Source: Alphaproteobacteria bacterium (GTDB taxonomy: Bacteria; Pseudomonadota; Alphaproteobacteria; Rhodobacterales; Rhodobacteraceae). Taken from it: a stretch of DNA of 64,000 nucleotides. The stretch lies in NCBI GenBank assembly GCA_030427145.1, contig JAUHWT010000022.1, forward strand, positions 17,805-81,804. The letters run 5' to 3'. The notes below the pieces were generated by a model. That model was not told the origin of the DNA, made no database searches, and was given only the letters and a program-made list of their open reading frames with translations. This document shows, one piece after another, positions 27,281-36,705 of this stretch (the stretch's first letter is position 1; each line of letters starts with the position of its first letter). The position numbers were made by a program, and so were the translations under genes.

Positions 27281-28267
27281 TCAGTCTGTGTTCTGGATCA
27301 GCTCGACGAGCGGAACGAGATCAGGATTGCTCGACAGATAGTTGTCGTAGACGGGCTTCATGGCTTCCTGGAATGCCGCCTTGTTTTCGATCTCGTTGAA
27401 CTGAACACCGGCTTCCATCACCTTGGCGCGGCTCGCCTCAGCCCGCTCGGCCCAGAGCTGACGCTGCAGATCCGCGGATTCACGGGCGGCCTCAGTAACG
27501 GCCTGCTGATCCTCGGGAGAAAGCGAAGCAAATACATCCGCGTTGATGCAGACGCATTCCGGGATGATCAGATGCTGGGAAAGAGAGTAGTACCCGGCAA
27601 CCTCAAAGTGACCGGTGGACTCATACGAGGGCCAATTGTTTTCGGCACCATCCACAACACCGGTTTTCAGGGACTGATAAACCTCAGCAAACGCCATTGG
27701 CGAAGGGTTGCCGCCCAGGGCGGAGATCATGCCGGAATAAAGGTCGTTATTCATCACACGAACCTTCATGCCCTCAACATCGGCGGGTTCAGTGATGGGT
27801 TTTTGGGAGTTGTAGAACGACCGCGCGCCCGAGTCGTACCATGCCAAAGCAACAAGGCCTTTTTCAGCCATGCCATCGGAGATCAGCTGACCACCCTCGC
27901 CATCAAGAACGCGGTGCATGTGCTCCATGTCCTTGAAAATGAAGGGAAGTGAAACAACGTTGGCCTCGGGAGCGATTGGTCCAATGGGGCCAAGATTGAA
28001 GTTGCCAATCTCAAGCGCGCCAATCCGCACCTGCTCAATGGCGTCGGGCTGACTGCCAAGAGTTCCCGAATGGTACATCGTCAGCGTGAGCCGGCCGTCG
28101 GTTTTCTCAGCGAGCAGCTCAGCAAATTTATCCATCCCGGTAGTATTCGGGTAACCTTCGGGGTGAATGTTCCAGCCGCGCCACTCCGCATTGGCCACTC
28201 CGGCCGTTGCCATCAAAGCGGCGGCAGCCACATACCCAAGCAGGGATTTTCTGAAAACTGTTGTCAT
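27281..28267 (-). CDS. dctP: TRAP transporter substrate-binding protein (DctP family)
   Basis: A 328-aa periplasmic binding protein with a cleavable signal (VAAAALMATAGVANA, then EWRGW). The conserved substrate-carboxylate arginine is in GMKVRVMNND, and the region GGNPSPMAFAEVYQSL then GVVDGAENNW is shared with DctP-type receptors for C4-dicarboxylates and sugar acids. ATG 28267 has GGAGGAACAA directly upstream. It is the first gene of the TRAP operon; a palindrome at 28345-28358 probably controls it. The ligand is not predictable from sequence alone. Confidence 0.92.
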   Translation of the reverse strand: MTTVFRKSLLGYVAAAALMATAGVANAEWRGWNIHPEGYPNTTGMDKFAELLAEKTDGRLTLTMYHSGTLGSQPDAIEQVRIGALEIGNFNLGPIGPIAPEANVVSLPFIFKDMEHMHRVLDGEGGQLISDGMAEKGLVALAWYDSGARSFYNSQKPITEPADVEGMKVRVMNNDLYSGMISALGGNPSPMAFAEVYQSLKTGVVDGAENNWPSYESTGHFEVAGYYSLSQHLIIPECVCINADVFASLSPEDQQAVTEAARESADLQRQLWAERAEASRAKVMEAGVQFNEIENKAAFQEAMKPVYDNYLSSNPDLVPLVELIQNTD

Positions 28268-28344
28268 TTGTTCCTCCAATGTCGTTCGGCGGAAACCGCC
28301 ATCCCTATGTTCTGTTCTTTTGGGACGGCCGGATCGTAGGATTA

Positions 28345-28358
28345 TCTTGCATACAAGA
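28345..28358. promoter_or_regulatory. Palindromic operator TCTTG-CATA-CAAGA
   Basis: A perfect 5-bp inverted repeat around CATA lies 78 bp upstream of dctP and 159 bp upstream of divergent glpX. TTGT(A)TACAA-like symmetry is typical of GntR/FadR-type (FCD) repressor sites, which often control TRAP uptake operons. No gntR gene lies nearby. Confidence 0.45.
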
Positions 28359-28516
28359 CAAGAACTGTTTCGCAGATGTATGGAATATTAAAAGGAGTCG
28401 GTTTTCCGGATGTATCTTCGTCCGATTTGGTTTGGTGCCAACCGGCAAAGTAGCTTGCCCATCGAAACGCCAATCGCATAATAGACAGTGACCGATCTTA
28501 TTAGGAAGGCTCTCTG

Positions 28517-29482
28517 ATGTCCGATATCAACGAATTTGCTGATCGTATGCTGTCTCTCGGTTTGGCCCGTGTGTCCGAACAGGCAGCCGTTGCCTCAGCA
28601 AAGCTCGTAGGCAGCGGTGACGAAAAAGCGGCGGATCAGGCTGCAGTTGACGCGATGCGAAATCAGCTGAACCTTCTCGATATTCAGGGGGTTGTGGTCA
28701 TCGGTGAGGGCGAGCGCGATGAGGCGCCGATGCTCTTCATCGGTGAGGAAGTGGGAACCGGCAACGGTCCGGCAGTGGATATTGCGCTGGATCCACTGGA
28801 AGGCACCACACTGACAGCCAAGGACATGCCCAACGCGCTGGCGGTGATTGCGATGGGACCTCGCGGTTCGATGCTGCATGCACCCGACGTTTACATGGAC
28901 AAACTGGCAATCGGCCCTGGCTTCCCCACCGGTGTCGTCTCCCTGGACATGACACCGACCGAACGCGTGAATGCTCTGGCTGCCGCTAAGGGCTGCGAGC
29001 CGCGGGACATCATGGTCTGTGTGCTGGAGAGGCCGCGCCATGAGGATCTCGTAGCAGAGTTGCGTGCAACCGGTGCCCGTATACGTCTGATCACCGACGG
29101 TGACGTGGCAGGTGTCATTCACTGTGCCGAAACGGGCAAGACCGGCATCGACATGTACATGGGTTCCGGCGGAGCCCCTGAAGGTGTACTGGCTGCCGCA
29201 GCGCTGAAATGCATGGGCGGTCAGATGATGGGGAAACTCCTGTTCCGCAACGACGACGAGCGCGGACGAGCAGAAAAAGCCGGCATCACTGACTTCGAGA
29301 AAATCTACACCCGGGACGAAATGGTAACCGCAGATGTCATTTTTGCGGCAACCGGCGTCACTGATGGCTCCATCGTAACCGGCGCGCGTCGTGATGGTGA
29401 TTACCTTGAGACGGAAACCATCCTGATGCGTTCGAAGACCGGATCCGTGCGGCGCATCCACTATCGCCAGACGATCAAATAG
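28517..29482 (+). CDS. glpX: Class II fructose-1,6-bisphosphatase
   Basis: A 321-aa GlpX-type phosphatase that converts fructose-1,6-bisphosphate to fructose-6-phosphate in gluconeogenesis. The metal-binding stretch VVIGEGERDEAPMLFIGEEV and DPLEGTTLTAKDMPNA are diagnostic. AGGAAGG precedes the ATG. Close spacing to the next two genes (7 bp, then 18 bp) suggests an operon with a small membrane protein and recJ. Confidence 0.96.
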   Translation: MSDINEFADRMLSLGLARVSEQAAVASAKLVGSGDEKAADQAAVDAMRNQLNLLDIQGVVVIGEGERDEAPMLFIGEEVGTGNGPAVDIALDPLEGTTLTAKDMPNALAVIAMGPRGSMLHAPDVYMDKLAIGPGFPTGVVSLDMTPTERVNALAAAKGCEPRDIMVCVLERPRHEDLVAELRATGARIRLITDGDVAGVIHCAETGKTGIDMYMGSGGAPEGVLAAAALKCMGGQMMGKLLFRNDDERGRAEKAGITDFEKIYTRDEMVTADVIFAATGVTDGSIVTGARRDGDYLETETILMRSKTGSVRRIHYRQTIK

Positions 29483-29489
29483 GTTCCGG

Positions 29490-29777
29490 TTGACGCGCCC
29501 GCGTACCAGAAAAGAGAAAACGTCCATCGTCTTCATGTCAGTATGGAGCGTGGTCTGGCTGGGGATGATGATCATCGTCCTGTTCAGCATGATGCAAATG
29601 ATCATGGCCGGTGAAATGGCACCGGCCCTTTTCATGTTTGTTTGGCTGTGTTGCGCTGGATTCGGCCTGTACAAGGGCATCCAGGGTTTGAAAAAGCTGC
29701 TATTGTTCGGAAAAAGCCCAGGAAAGCCCACATCAAACCAAACCTGGAATGACGATGTTTCCGACCAGGATGCGTGA
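29490..29777 (+). CDS. Small two-helix membrane protein
   Basis: A 95-aa protein starting at TTG, with AGGTTCCGG just upstream and a 7-bp gap to glpX. A basic N-terminus (MTRPRTRKEK), two hydrophobic helices (about residues 12-37 and 44-62) and a polar acidic C-terminus are visible. I recognise no family. The tight packing between glpX and recJ and the topology make it a probable real gene of unknown function. Confidence 0.6.
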   Translation: MTRPRTRKEKTSIVFMSVWSVVWLGMMIIVLFSMMQMIMAGEMAPALFMFVWLCCAGFGLYKGIQGLKKLLLFGKSPGKPTSNQTWNDDVSDQDA

Positions 29778-29795
29778 AGCGGAGAACACTCCACA

Positions 29796-31571
29796 TTGAA
29801 CACACCGCTACCAAAATACGCCGGTCAGGCTGAGGAAGCCTGGCTCGGTGTTGAACGATCCCTGAACGGAAAATTCTGGAGGGGACCGAGCATGTCTCAG
29901 GAACGTCTGGCTGAAGTAATTGGTCAGAACACCGGGTTGCCGGGAATCGTTTGCAGAATTCTCGCATCCCGGAACGTTAGCCCTGATGGTGCGATGAGCT
30001 ATCTGTCACCCTCTCTGCGTGAACTCATGCCCGACCCTTCCGGTATGCGCGACATGGATTTGGCCGCGGAACGCTTTTGGGCCGCTGTAAAGGGGCGTGA
30101 GCGCATTGCGGTCTTCGCTGACTACGACGTCGACGGCGGGTCAAGCGCGGCGCTCCTGCTCTGCTGGTTGCGCGCAACGGATTTGAACGCAACGCTCTAC
30201 GTGCCGGACCGTATTGACGAGGGATACGGCCCCAACGTTCCAGCGATGCGGAAACTGGGCTCGGAGCATGATCTGATCGTCTGCGTTGACTGTGGAGTTC
30301 TCAGTCACGAACCAATTGCGGCCGCCGGGTGCGATGTTATCGTTCTTGATCACCATCTCCCCGGGGAGACGCTGCCGGAAGCGCATGCGGTGGTGAACCC
30401 CAACCGTCACGATGAGGTTCTCGACCTCGGATACCTCTGCGCGGCCGGGGTCGTGTTTATGATGCTGGTCGCTGTCAATCGTTTGATGCGTCAGGAGGGT
30501 GTATCCGGTCCGAAACTCATGGGATTACTCGACCTCGTCGCGCTCGCAACGGTGGCTGATGTGGCACCGCTGGTTGGACTGAACCGGGCACTAGTCAAAC
30601 AGGGTCTGGCAATCATGGCGCAATCCCAAAGGCCGGGGTTGCAAGCACTGGCCCGTGTGGGCAAGTCGACATCCGCGCCAGACACCTACTCTTTAGGTTT
30701 CATCATCGGCCCACGCATCAATGCCGGTGGGCGGATCGGCGCGGCCGATCTGGGCGCGCGCCTGCTGTCCACCGCTGAACCGCATGAGGCTGACGCTCTT
30801 GCGGAACGTCTGAACACCCTTAACCTCGAACGACGACGCATTGAAGCGGAAGTACTGGAACAGGCCAAAGCCCAGGTGCGCCAGCGTGGCGCGGACGGAC
30901 CACTGGTTTGGGCAAGCGGTGAGGGCTGGCACCCTGGCGTGGTCGGCATCGTCGCGTCCCGTCTGAAGGACGCGTTTGGAAAGCCTTCCATTGTGATTGG
31001 CCTTGATGGAGACGATGGCAAAGGATCCGGGCGCTCCGTAACCGGTGTTGATCTCGGAGCGGCCATCGGCACGCTTGTCAGCGAAGGTCTTCTGCAAAAA
31101 GGCGGCGGTCATAAAATGGCCGTGGGTCTCAGCATTCACAGGGACGGCATAGAACCCGCCATGCAACGCCTCTCTGATCTCATGTCGGAAGCCGGAGCGG
31201 ACCGGCCCGGGCAGAAGGTGTTGGATGTAGCGGGGCTTGTCACACTGCAGGGTGCGACCGTGGAACTTGCCGAGGGCATCAAAAGTGCGGGGCCTTACGG
31301 TGCCGGATCACCTGCACCGATTGTGACCCTGTCGGACGTAAGCGTCATTAGAAGCCGAATCGTCGGAGAAAACCATCTCGCGGTGACCTTTGGCGATATT
31401 CAGGGTGGGCGACTCGATGGAATTGCCTTCCGTGCCCTCGAATCGGAAATGGGCCAAATGCTTGCGCAAAAGAGCCAAAATCGCTTCCATGTGGCCGGTC
31501 GACTCGAGCGCGACGACTGGGGCGGACGCTCGAAAGCAAAATTCTACATCGAAGATGCGGCTCTTTCTTAA
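29796..31571 (+). CDS. recJ: Single-stranded-DNA-specific exonuclease RecJ
   Basis: A 591-aa 5'-3' ssDNA exonuclease of recombination and repair. DHH-phosphoesterase motifs are FADYDVDGGSSAALLL (about residue 108), CVDCGV and DHHLPGE (about residue 186). The C-terminal DHHA1 motif is GGGHKMAVG, followed by an OB-like region. The start is TTG with GGAGAAC eight bases upstream. Lies in the glpX operon. Confidence 0.95.
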   Translation: MNTPLPKYAGQAEEAWLGVERSLNGKFWRGPSMSQERLAEVIGQNTGLPGIVCRILASRNVSPDGAMSYLSPSLRELMPDPSGMRDMDLAAERFWAAVKGRERIAVFADYDVDGGSSAALLLCWLRATDLNATLYVPDRIDEGYGPNVPAMRKLGSEHDLIVCVDCGVLSHEPIAAAGCDVIVLDHHLPGETLPEAHAVVNPNRHDEVLDLGYLCAAGVVFMMLVAVNRLMRQEGVSGPKLMGLLDLVALATVADVAPLVGLNRALVKQGLAIMAQSQRPGLQALARVGKSTSAPDTYSLGFIIGPRINAGGRIGAADLGARLLSTAEPHEADALAERLNTLNLERRRIEAEVLEQAKAQVRQRGADGPLVWASGEGWHPGVVGIVASRLKDAFGKPSIVIGLDGDDGKGSGRSVTGVDLGAAIGTLVSEGLLQKGGGHKMAVGLSIHRDGIEPAMQRLSDLMSEAGADRPGQKVLDVAGLVTLQGATVELAEGIKSAGPYGAGSPAPIVTLSDVSVIRSRIVGENHLAVTFGDIQGGRLDGIAFRALESEMGQMLAQKSQNRFHVAGRLERDDWGGRSKAKFYIEDAALS

Positions 31572-31640
31572 ACTCATGCAAAAAAGTGTAAAATCGGGCT
31601 TGATCCCCCCGCCAACCAGGGTTAGACAACGCTCCGTCAC

Positions 31641-31715
31641 GCGCCCTTCGTCTATCGGTTAGGACGCCAGATTTTCATTCTGGAAAGAGGGGTTCGATTC
31701 CCCTAGGGCGTGCCA
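31641..31715 (+). tRNA. tRNA-Glu (anticodon TTC)
   Basis: A 75-nt cloverleaf including encoded CCA. The acceptor stem pairs GCGCCCT with AGGGCGT (one G-T at the first pair). The anticodon stem is CCAGA/TCTGG around loop TTTTCAT, giving TTC. The T arm contains GGTTCGATTCC. The discriminator is G. No integrase or repeated attachment core was seen downstream. Confidence 0.93.
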
Positions 31716-31741
31716 CTTCCCTTAAGTTCGCAAACGTTCAT

Positions 31742-31759
31742 CGGCCTCTTGGCCGGTTT
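31742..31759 (+). terminator. Short terminator-like hairpin after tRNA-Glu
   Basis: CGGCC-TCTT-GGCCG followed by GTTTG lies 27 bp after the tRNA. The stem is five perfect GC pairs; the T-run is only three bases, so termination is probable but not certain. Confidence 0.5.
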
Positions 31760-31868
31760 GTGAATTTATTGTGGCACCGTGTGCAATCTGTTGCCTTGAA
31801 TCAGTTTTTTCCGCATTTGTCTCCAACCGGGCTCCCCGGAGGCCCGCCCACCAGGTTGCGGAACTACC

Positions 31869-32741
31869 ATGAAAGTCGACAGAAATCTGGCCCGCGACAT
31901 CAGCTACGCCAGTGCGGTCGGATCGAGGACCGGAAGAGCCGTGATTCGATCGCTTGAGAACCTCACCGGACGCCTCAAACTCATCAAAATGGCCCAGGAT
32001 TACGAACTGGAAATGGCGAAGGGGCGCGATTTCTGGGAAATCATTCCCGAGCGCTACGGTCTGTCCCTGAACGTTCAGCGTGGAAGCCTTGCCAACATTC
32101 CCCGTACGGGCCCGCTGGTTGTCATCAGCAATCACCCATACGGGATCCTGGATGGCCTTATGCTGGGCAACATGCTTTCCCAAACCCGGGGCGACTTTCG
32201 CGTAATCGCTCACCACGTTTTCAGAAAAGCCTCCGAACTCAACCGCGTGATTCTTCCCATAGCCTTCGACAACTCGAAGGAGTCGAGAGAGATCAATCTT
32301 GCCACACGCAAACAGGCATTGCGTTTTTTGGCTGAGGGCGGGTGCATGGGTATTTTCCCCGGCGGCACCGTATCCACGGCGCTAAAGCCGTTTGGTCAGC
32401 CTGCCGATCCGGAGTGGAGGCGCTTCACCGCCCGCATGATTGTTAAGTCCAACGCAACCGTTGTTCCCATTTTCTTCGCTGGCCACAACAGCAGGCTTTT
32501 CCAGGTTGCGAGCCACATCTCCGTGACACTGCGCCTGGCGTTGCTGATCAACGAGTTTCGCGGGCGTGTGGGCGGACCGGTGGACGTGGCAATCGGTGAG
32601 CCCATTCTGCCGGACGACATGGCTCCCTATTCGGGTGACGCGGCCAAACTGATTGACCACCTACGGACCAAAACCTATGACTTGGACCCGACAGCCAGTG
32701 GACAGCACCACTACGGCTATGACTGGGAAACGGCGGTTTAG
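31869..32741 (+). CDS. Lysophospholipid acyltransferase-family protein (PlsC-like)
   Basis: A 290-aa membrane-associated acyltransferase. Block I reads NHPYGILDG (His89, Asp95, an H-X5-D spacing instead of the HX4D of PlsC), block III is MGIFPGGTVS, and block IV is VPIFFAG. H-X5-D variants are frequent in bacterial LPLATs of this group. It would transfer an acyl chain to a lysophospholipid or a related lipid. The last 23 bp overlap the start of murI, so the two are cotranscribed. Confidence 0.85.
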   Translation: MKVDRNLARDISYASAVGSRTGRAVIRSLENLTGRLKLIKMAQDYELEMAKGRDFWEIIPERYGLSLNVQRGSLANIPRTGPLVVISNHPYGILDGLMLGNMLSQTRGDFRVIAHHVFRKASELNRVILPIAFDNSKESREINLATRKQALRFLAEGGCMGIFPGGTVSTALKPFGQPADPEWRRFTARMIVKSNATVVPIFFAGHNSRLFQVASHISVTLRLALLINEFRGRVGGPVDVAIGEPILPDDMAPYSGDAAKLIDHLRTKTYDLDPTASGQHHYGYDWETAV

Positions 32742-33588
32742 TATCATTCCTATCGGGGTTTTTGACAGCGGACTGGGCGGCCTGACCATTCTTCGAGCTT
32801 TACGAATGGCACTGCCGCAACAGGATTTCGTTTACCTTGGTGATCAGGCCAACGCTCCGTATGGCCACAAGGATGCAGCACATATTCGCGAACTCACGGT
32901 TCAGGGAATAAAATGCCTTTTCCGGGCCGACTGCAGTCTGGTGATCCTCGCCTGCAATACGGCTTCGGCGGTGGCCCTGCACGACATCCAGACAGAATGG
33001 CTCGACCCTTCACAACGACGGGTTTTGGGTGTTTTCGTTCCAATCATTGAGCATCTGACCAGCCGGGACTGGGGAGACAACTCTCCACCGACGCATACGG
33101 GCCTGCGGGACGTCGCATTATTCGCGACGCCGGCAACGGTGGCCTCCGGCGCTTTTTCACGTGAGTTGCGGTTCCGAGCGAGGGATGTGCATGTTGAGGC
33201 GCAGGCCTGCGAAGGACTTGTTGCGGCCATCGAGGCTGGAAACATGCAAGACGCGATTGAACTCGTGAAGCGTCATGTGGACGCCCTGCTGAAACGGCTG
33301 CCGGCACCTCAGTGTGCGGTACTTGGATGCACCCATTATCCCCTGGTTGCGGAAGCATTTCAAAAGGCACTGCCCCCCGAAACCAGATTGACCTCACAAC
33401 CGGATCTCGTCGCGGCCAGTCTGAAAAGCTATTTGATCAGGCACAGGGAATTCGCAGGCGGTTCGGGCAAGTTCCGGTATTTGACAACCGGACATCCGGC
33501 AACGGTGTCTTCTTCCGCAAAAGTGTTTGCTGCCGATCCGACGGACTTTGAGACGGCGGATTACGCAGACGCAACGACACCTCGTTGA
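32719..33588 (+). CDS. murI: Glutamate racemase
   Basis: A 289-aa cofactor-independent racemase that makes D-glutamate for peptidoglycan. N-terminal [11 protein letters not shown], the first catalytic Cys in VILACNTAS and the second in VLGCTHYPL are all present. ATG 32719 lies within the end of the acyltransferase gene, consistent with coupling. A longer upstream start would add 22 residues with no homology. Confidence 0.93.
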   Translation: MTGKRRFSIIPIGVFDSGLGGLTILRALRMALPQQDFVYLGDQANAPYGHKDAAHIRELTVQGIKCLFRADCSLVILACNTASAVALHDIQTEWLDPSQRRVLGVFVPIIEHLTSRDWGDNSPPTHTGLRDVALFATPATVASGAFSRELRFRARDVHVEAQACEGLVAAIEAGNMQDAIELVKRHVDALLKRLPAPQCAVLGCTHYPLVAEAFQKALPPETRLTSQPDLVAASLKSYLIRHREFAGGSGKFRYLTTGHPATVSSSAKVFAADPTDFETADYADATTPR

Positions 33589-33647
33589 ACTGCACACAGG
33601 AATGGCCTAAATCGGCAATTCCGGGTGATACAGGGGTATGCAGAGAC

Positions 33648-34679
33648 ATGGATCAGCAATTCAGAATCGCGATACTGGGCGCAAGCGGGTACACGGGCGC
33701 TGAACTCGTGCGCCTGATCGCCAACCATCCCGGCATGACCATCAGCGCTCTCACGGCGGATAGACGGGCAGGCCAGACAATGGCTTCCGTTTTTCCGCAT
33801 CTGAGACATCTCGACCTTCCGGTTTTGACGACTATCGAGGAAGTCGATTTTGGTTCCGTCGATCTCGTGTTTTGCGCACTGCCCCACGCCACAACCCAGC
33901 AGGTGATCTCGAAGTTGCCGGGCAGTTTGAAGACCGTTGACCTGTCCGCCGATTTCCGACTGCGTGACACCTCCGTTTACGCGGAGTGGTATGGGCATGA
34001 ACACCTGGCGCCGGAACTGCAGAAAGAAGCAGTCTACGGCCTGACGGAATTTTATCGTGAAGACATCAAAGCCGCCCGTCTTGTGGCCGGAACCGGCTGT
34101 AATGCCGCTACGGGTATGTATGCGATCCTGCCGCTGTTGAAGGCCGGTGTGATTGATCCTGAAAACATCATTATCAACCTTGCGACCGGGGTTTCCGGTG
34201 CCGGCAGGTCCCCCAAGGAAGGGATGCTGCATTCTGAGGTATCTGAAGGGTTCAGACCTTACAATGTTGCCAAACACCGCCACATGGCCGAATTCGATCA
34301 GGAATTCAGTCGCGCTGCCGGGCGAGACGTCCGGGTGACTTTCGTTCCCCACCTGTTGCCACAAAACCGAGGAATTCTCGCTACCGTTTACGTACGCGGC
34401 GAAGCTGACCCAATTCACGCGGCTCTGAGCGACACATACCATGAGGAAAAACTGATCACCGTTCTTCCTCAGGGAGAGGTTCCAGCGACGCAGCACGTCA
34501 GAGGGTCCAATCAGGTACATATCGGTGTGGTGGCTGACTGCCGTCCCGGATGGACCATGGTTTTCTCGACCCTCGACAACCTGATGAAAGGCGCATCCGG
34601 GCAGGCCATGCAGAACGCCAATCTCATGCTGGGCCTACCGGAAACCATGGGGCTTACCGCTGCGCCACTCTTTCCGTGA
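33648..34679 (+). CDS. argC: N-acetyl-gamma-glutamyl-phosphate reductase
   Basis: A 343-aa NADPH-dependent enzyme of arginine synthesis. The N-terminal [13 protein letters not shown] is the dinucleotide site and Cys151 in GTGCNAATG is the thiolester nucleophile; [15 protein letters not shown] and VTFVPHLLP are also conserved (type 1 ArgC length). The stop codon overlaps the next start by four bases (GTGA). Confidence 0.96.
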   Translation: MDQQFRIAILGASGYTGAELVRLIANHPGMTISALTADRRAGQTMASVFPHLRHLDLPVLTTIEEVDFGSVDLVFCALPHATTQQVISKLPGSLKTVDLSADFRLRDTSVYAEWYGHEHLAPELQKEAVYGLTEFYREDIKAARLVAGTGCNAATGMYAILPLLKAGVIDPENIIINLATGVSGAGRSPKEGMLHSEVSEGFRPYNVAKHRHMAEFDQEFSRAAGRDVRVTFVPHLLPQNRGILATVYVRGEADPIHAALSDTYHEEKLITVLPQGEVPATQHVRGSNQVHIGVVADCRPGWTMVFSTLDNLMKGASGQAMQNANLMLGLPETMGLTAAPLFP

Positions 34680-35554
34680 ACGGAAGGATCACAAGTCGTT
34701 TCATTGGTATCTGCCGCACCTTATGGGCGGCAATTCAGGGATTTAATTGCAATGATGGGGCCGCGATGGCAGGCTTTGTTGCCTTCTCCGCCTTTCTCTC
34801 GCTTTTTCCGTTCCTGATCTTCGCGACCGCCCTGATCAGTTTCCTGCTTGGCTCCACGGATTCCGATCGAATTCTCAACGCGCTCTTTGATATCGCACCG
34901 GAGCATGTCGCCCGAACGATTGAACCGGTCATCACGGACGTACTGACAAGCCGCAACACGGACATACTTACCTACTCCGCCGCCTTCGCGATCTGGGTCG
35001 CCTCGAACGCGGTGGAATCAATCAGGGTTGCTTTTGACCGCGCCTATTCCGTAACCAAACCGCGCGGCTACATCTTCAACAGATTGAAAGCAATCATGAT
35101 GGTTTTTTTTGGTGCTGTTGTCGCAGCTCTTTTGGGCGTTTCAATCATCCTGAGCCCATTACTGCTTCGACTCGCGGAACAGTACTCGCATGTGGAAATC
35201 CCCCTGGTGGCGGGATACCTGACCTACGGATTCGGCATACTTGTTTTCGTTGGAACCCTCTACATGACCCACAGGGTATTACCGGGACGGAGCATGAAGA
35301 AGATCAATATCTGGCCGGGTGTTCTGGTCACCACACTGATCTGGGTCATTGCCGCGAGCGGTTTCTCCGTCTACCTCAGCTATGCACCAAGCTATACGGT
35401 GACCTATGGAACGCTCGCAGGAGTGATTATCACACTGATGTTTTTCTACCTTACGGGTGCTACCTTCATCTACGGGGCTGAATTTAACGCGGCCATGGAA
35501 CGTGCAAGACTGGGTAAAACTGAAGATACGGGCGTGGGCAACACATGGCAGTAG
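34676..35554 (+). CDS. YihY/BrkB (UPF0761) family membrane protein
   Basis: A 292-aa, six-helix inner-membrane protein. The conserved segment [14 protein letters not shown] and the later [17 protein letters not shown] are typical of the YihY/BrkB family, whose function is not established despite old RNase BN annotation. The start is taken as GTG 34676, overlapping the argC stop; there is no good ribosome site, so translation is probably coupled. It overlaps ccmE by 10 bp. Confidence 0.85.
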   Translation: MNGRITSRFIGICRTLWAAIQGFNCNDGAAMAGFVAFSAFLSLFPFLIFATALISFLLGSTDSDRILNALFDIAPEHVARTIEPVITDVLTSRNTDILTYSAAFAIWVASNAVESIRVAFDRAYSVTKPRGYIFNRLKAIMMVFFGAVVAALLGVSIILSPLLLRLAEQYSHVEIPLVAGYLTYGFGILVFVGTLYMTHRVLPGRSMKKINIWPGVLVTTLIWVIAASGFSVYLSYAPSYTVTYGTLAGVIITLMFFYLTGATFIYGAEFNAAMERARLGKTEDTGVGNTWQ

Positions 35555-36009
35555 GGCTTAAAAAACGTCGCCGCATTCAACTCGTCATTATCGGCACGGT
35601 AATGCTTGCCATCTCGGCTGGTTTAATTGGATTCGGCCTGCGTGATGGCATTGAGTTCTTCCGCAGCCCAAGCCAAATCGCGGAACAGCGTCCCGACCCC
35701 GGTGAACGCTTTCGTGTAGGAGGGCTTGTTGTCGAAGGAAGCCTCCAACGCGGCAGCGGAGAAACGGTGGCTTTCACGGTGACTGATGGCGCGGCAGAAA
35801 CAAGGATAACCTATCAGGGAATCCTTCCAGATCTGTTCCGGGAGGGTCAGGGCGTCATCGCTCTGGGCTCAATGGACAATGACACGTTTGTTGCGAGCGA
35901 GGTCCTCGCAAAACACGATGAAAGCTACATGCCACGGGAAGTCGCGGACGCCCTGAAGGAACAGGGACTTTTCAGGCATGGAGAGGGCATTGATGGCGGC
36001 GGCAGCTAA
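35545..36009 (+). CDS. ccmE: Cytochrome c maturation protein CcmE (heme chaperone)
   Basis: A 154-aa membrane-anchored periplasmic chaperone: a basic N-terminus, a single helix (about residues 11-31), then an OB fold. The covalent heme-binding His124 is in LAKHDESYMP, with the conserved Tyr128. CcmE receives heme from CcmABCD and hands it to CcmF/CcmH, encoded 1.4 kb downstream after the lysis pair. Confidence 0.95.
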   Translation: MAVGLKKRRRIQLVIIGTVMLAISAGLIGFGLRDGIEFFRSPSQIAEQRPDPGERFRVGGLVVEGSLQRGSGETVAFTVTDGAAETRITYQGILPDLFREGQGVIALGSMDNDTFVASEVLAKHDESYMPREVADALKEQGLFRHGEGIDGGGS

Positions 36010-36054
36010 AGGCTCACCTACACGCCCATAAATCCAATTTTAGCCTAATTGAAC

Positions 36055-36090
36055 AATAATCCCGGTCTATTTCCATAAAACGGGATTATT
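36055..36090. repeat. Perfect 10-bp inverted repeat before the endolysin gene
   Basis: AATAATCCCG and CGGGATTATT flank a 16-nt loop; the right arm ends three bases before the endolysin ATG and no Shine-Dalgarno is visible outside it. It could end ccmE transcripts, or it could hide the endolysin start region in RNA structure. Confidence 0.6.
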
Positions 36091-36093
36091 ACA

Positions 36094-36705
36094 ATGCACT
36101 CAGTTGAGAGCATCGCGACCGAAATTGTGCGTCGCGAAGGCGGGTTTGTCGACGACCCCGACGATCCAGGTGGCGCCACAAATTATGGCGTAACGATACA
36201 CACCATGCGCCGCCTCGGATTGGATCTGAACAATGACGGAGCGATAGATTCCGATGATGTCCGCGCACTTTCGCGCGACGAGGCGATCCGGATTTTTATA
36301 CGGCACTATTTTCAAGGCCCGAAAATCAACCTTCTACCTGCTCCCCTCCAGGCGAGCGTATTCGACATGCAGGTCAACGCCGGCAGCAACGGGGTGAAGA
36401 TCCTGCAACGGTTGCTGAACGCATTCGAAGCCAGCCTTTCAGCCGACGGAATCATTGGCCCCATGACGGCAGAGGCAGCAACGAAGGCCCTAGAAAAGGC
36501 ACCCGATCACCTTGTGGACGCCTACGGAATTGAACGGCGGAACTATTACTACCGCCTGGCCGATCAACGCCCTGCGAGCCGAAAATACGCCCGCAGGCGC
36601 GATGGCGGAAAAGGTGGCTGGATCACCAGAGCCGAAGAATTCATCTCGGAACGCTTCCATTTCACACCCACGGAACACCTGCGGAGGACAGCAGCATGGG
36701 ATTGA
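36094..36705 (+). CDS. Holin-associated N-acetylmuramidase (GH108 endolysin, GTA type)
   Basis: A 203-aa cytosolic lysozyme-like enzyme. The GH108 signature REGGFVDDPDDPGGATNYG carries catalytic Glu15, and a C-terminal peptidoglycan-binding-like segment (LSADGIIGPMTAEAATKAL) follows. It has no signal peptide, so it needs a holin to reach the wall; the holin gene overlaps its 3' end by 10 bp. In Rhodobacter capsulatus an unlinked pair of this kind lyses cells to release the gene transfer agent. The pair lies inside a cytochrome maturation cluster, not in a prophage. Confidence 0.9.
   Translation: MHSVESIATEIVRREGGFVDDPDDPGGATNYGVTIHTMRRLGLDLNNDGAIDSDDVRALSRDEAIRIFIRHYFQGPKINLLPAPLQASVFDMQVNAGSNGVKILQRLLNAFEASLSADGIIGPMTAEAATKALEKAPDHLVDAYGIERRNYYYRLADQRPASRKYARRRDGGKGGWITRAEEFISERFHFTPTEHLRRTAAWD

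Noticed and set aside
28595..29803. Long antisense frame over glpX and the following small gene (about 400 codons)
   Set aside because: glpX is unmistakable on the other strand, and the antisense frame crosses two genes without a ribosome site or family resemblance.
31641..31868. Possible integration site at tRNA-Glu
   Set aside because: No integrase, no direct repeat of the tRNA 3' end and no foreign genes follow. The acyltransferase and murI genes are ordinary.
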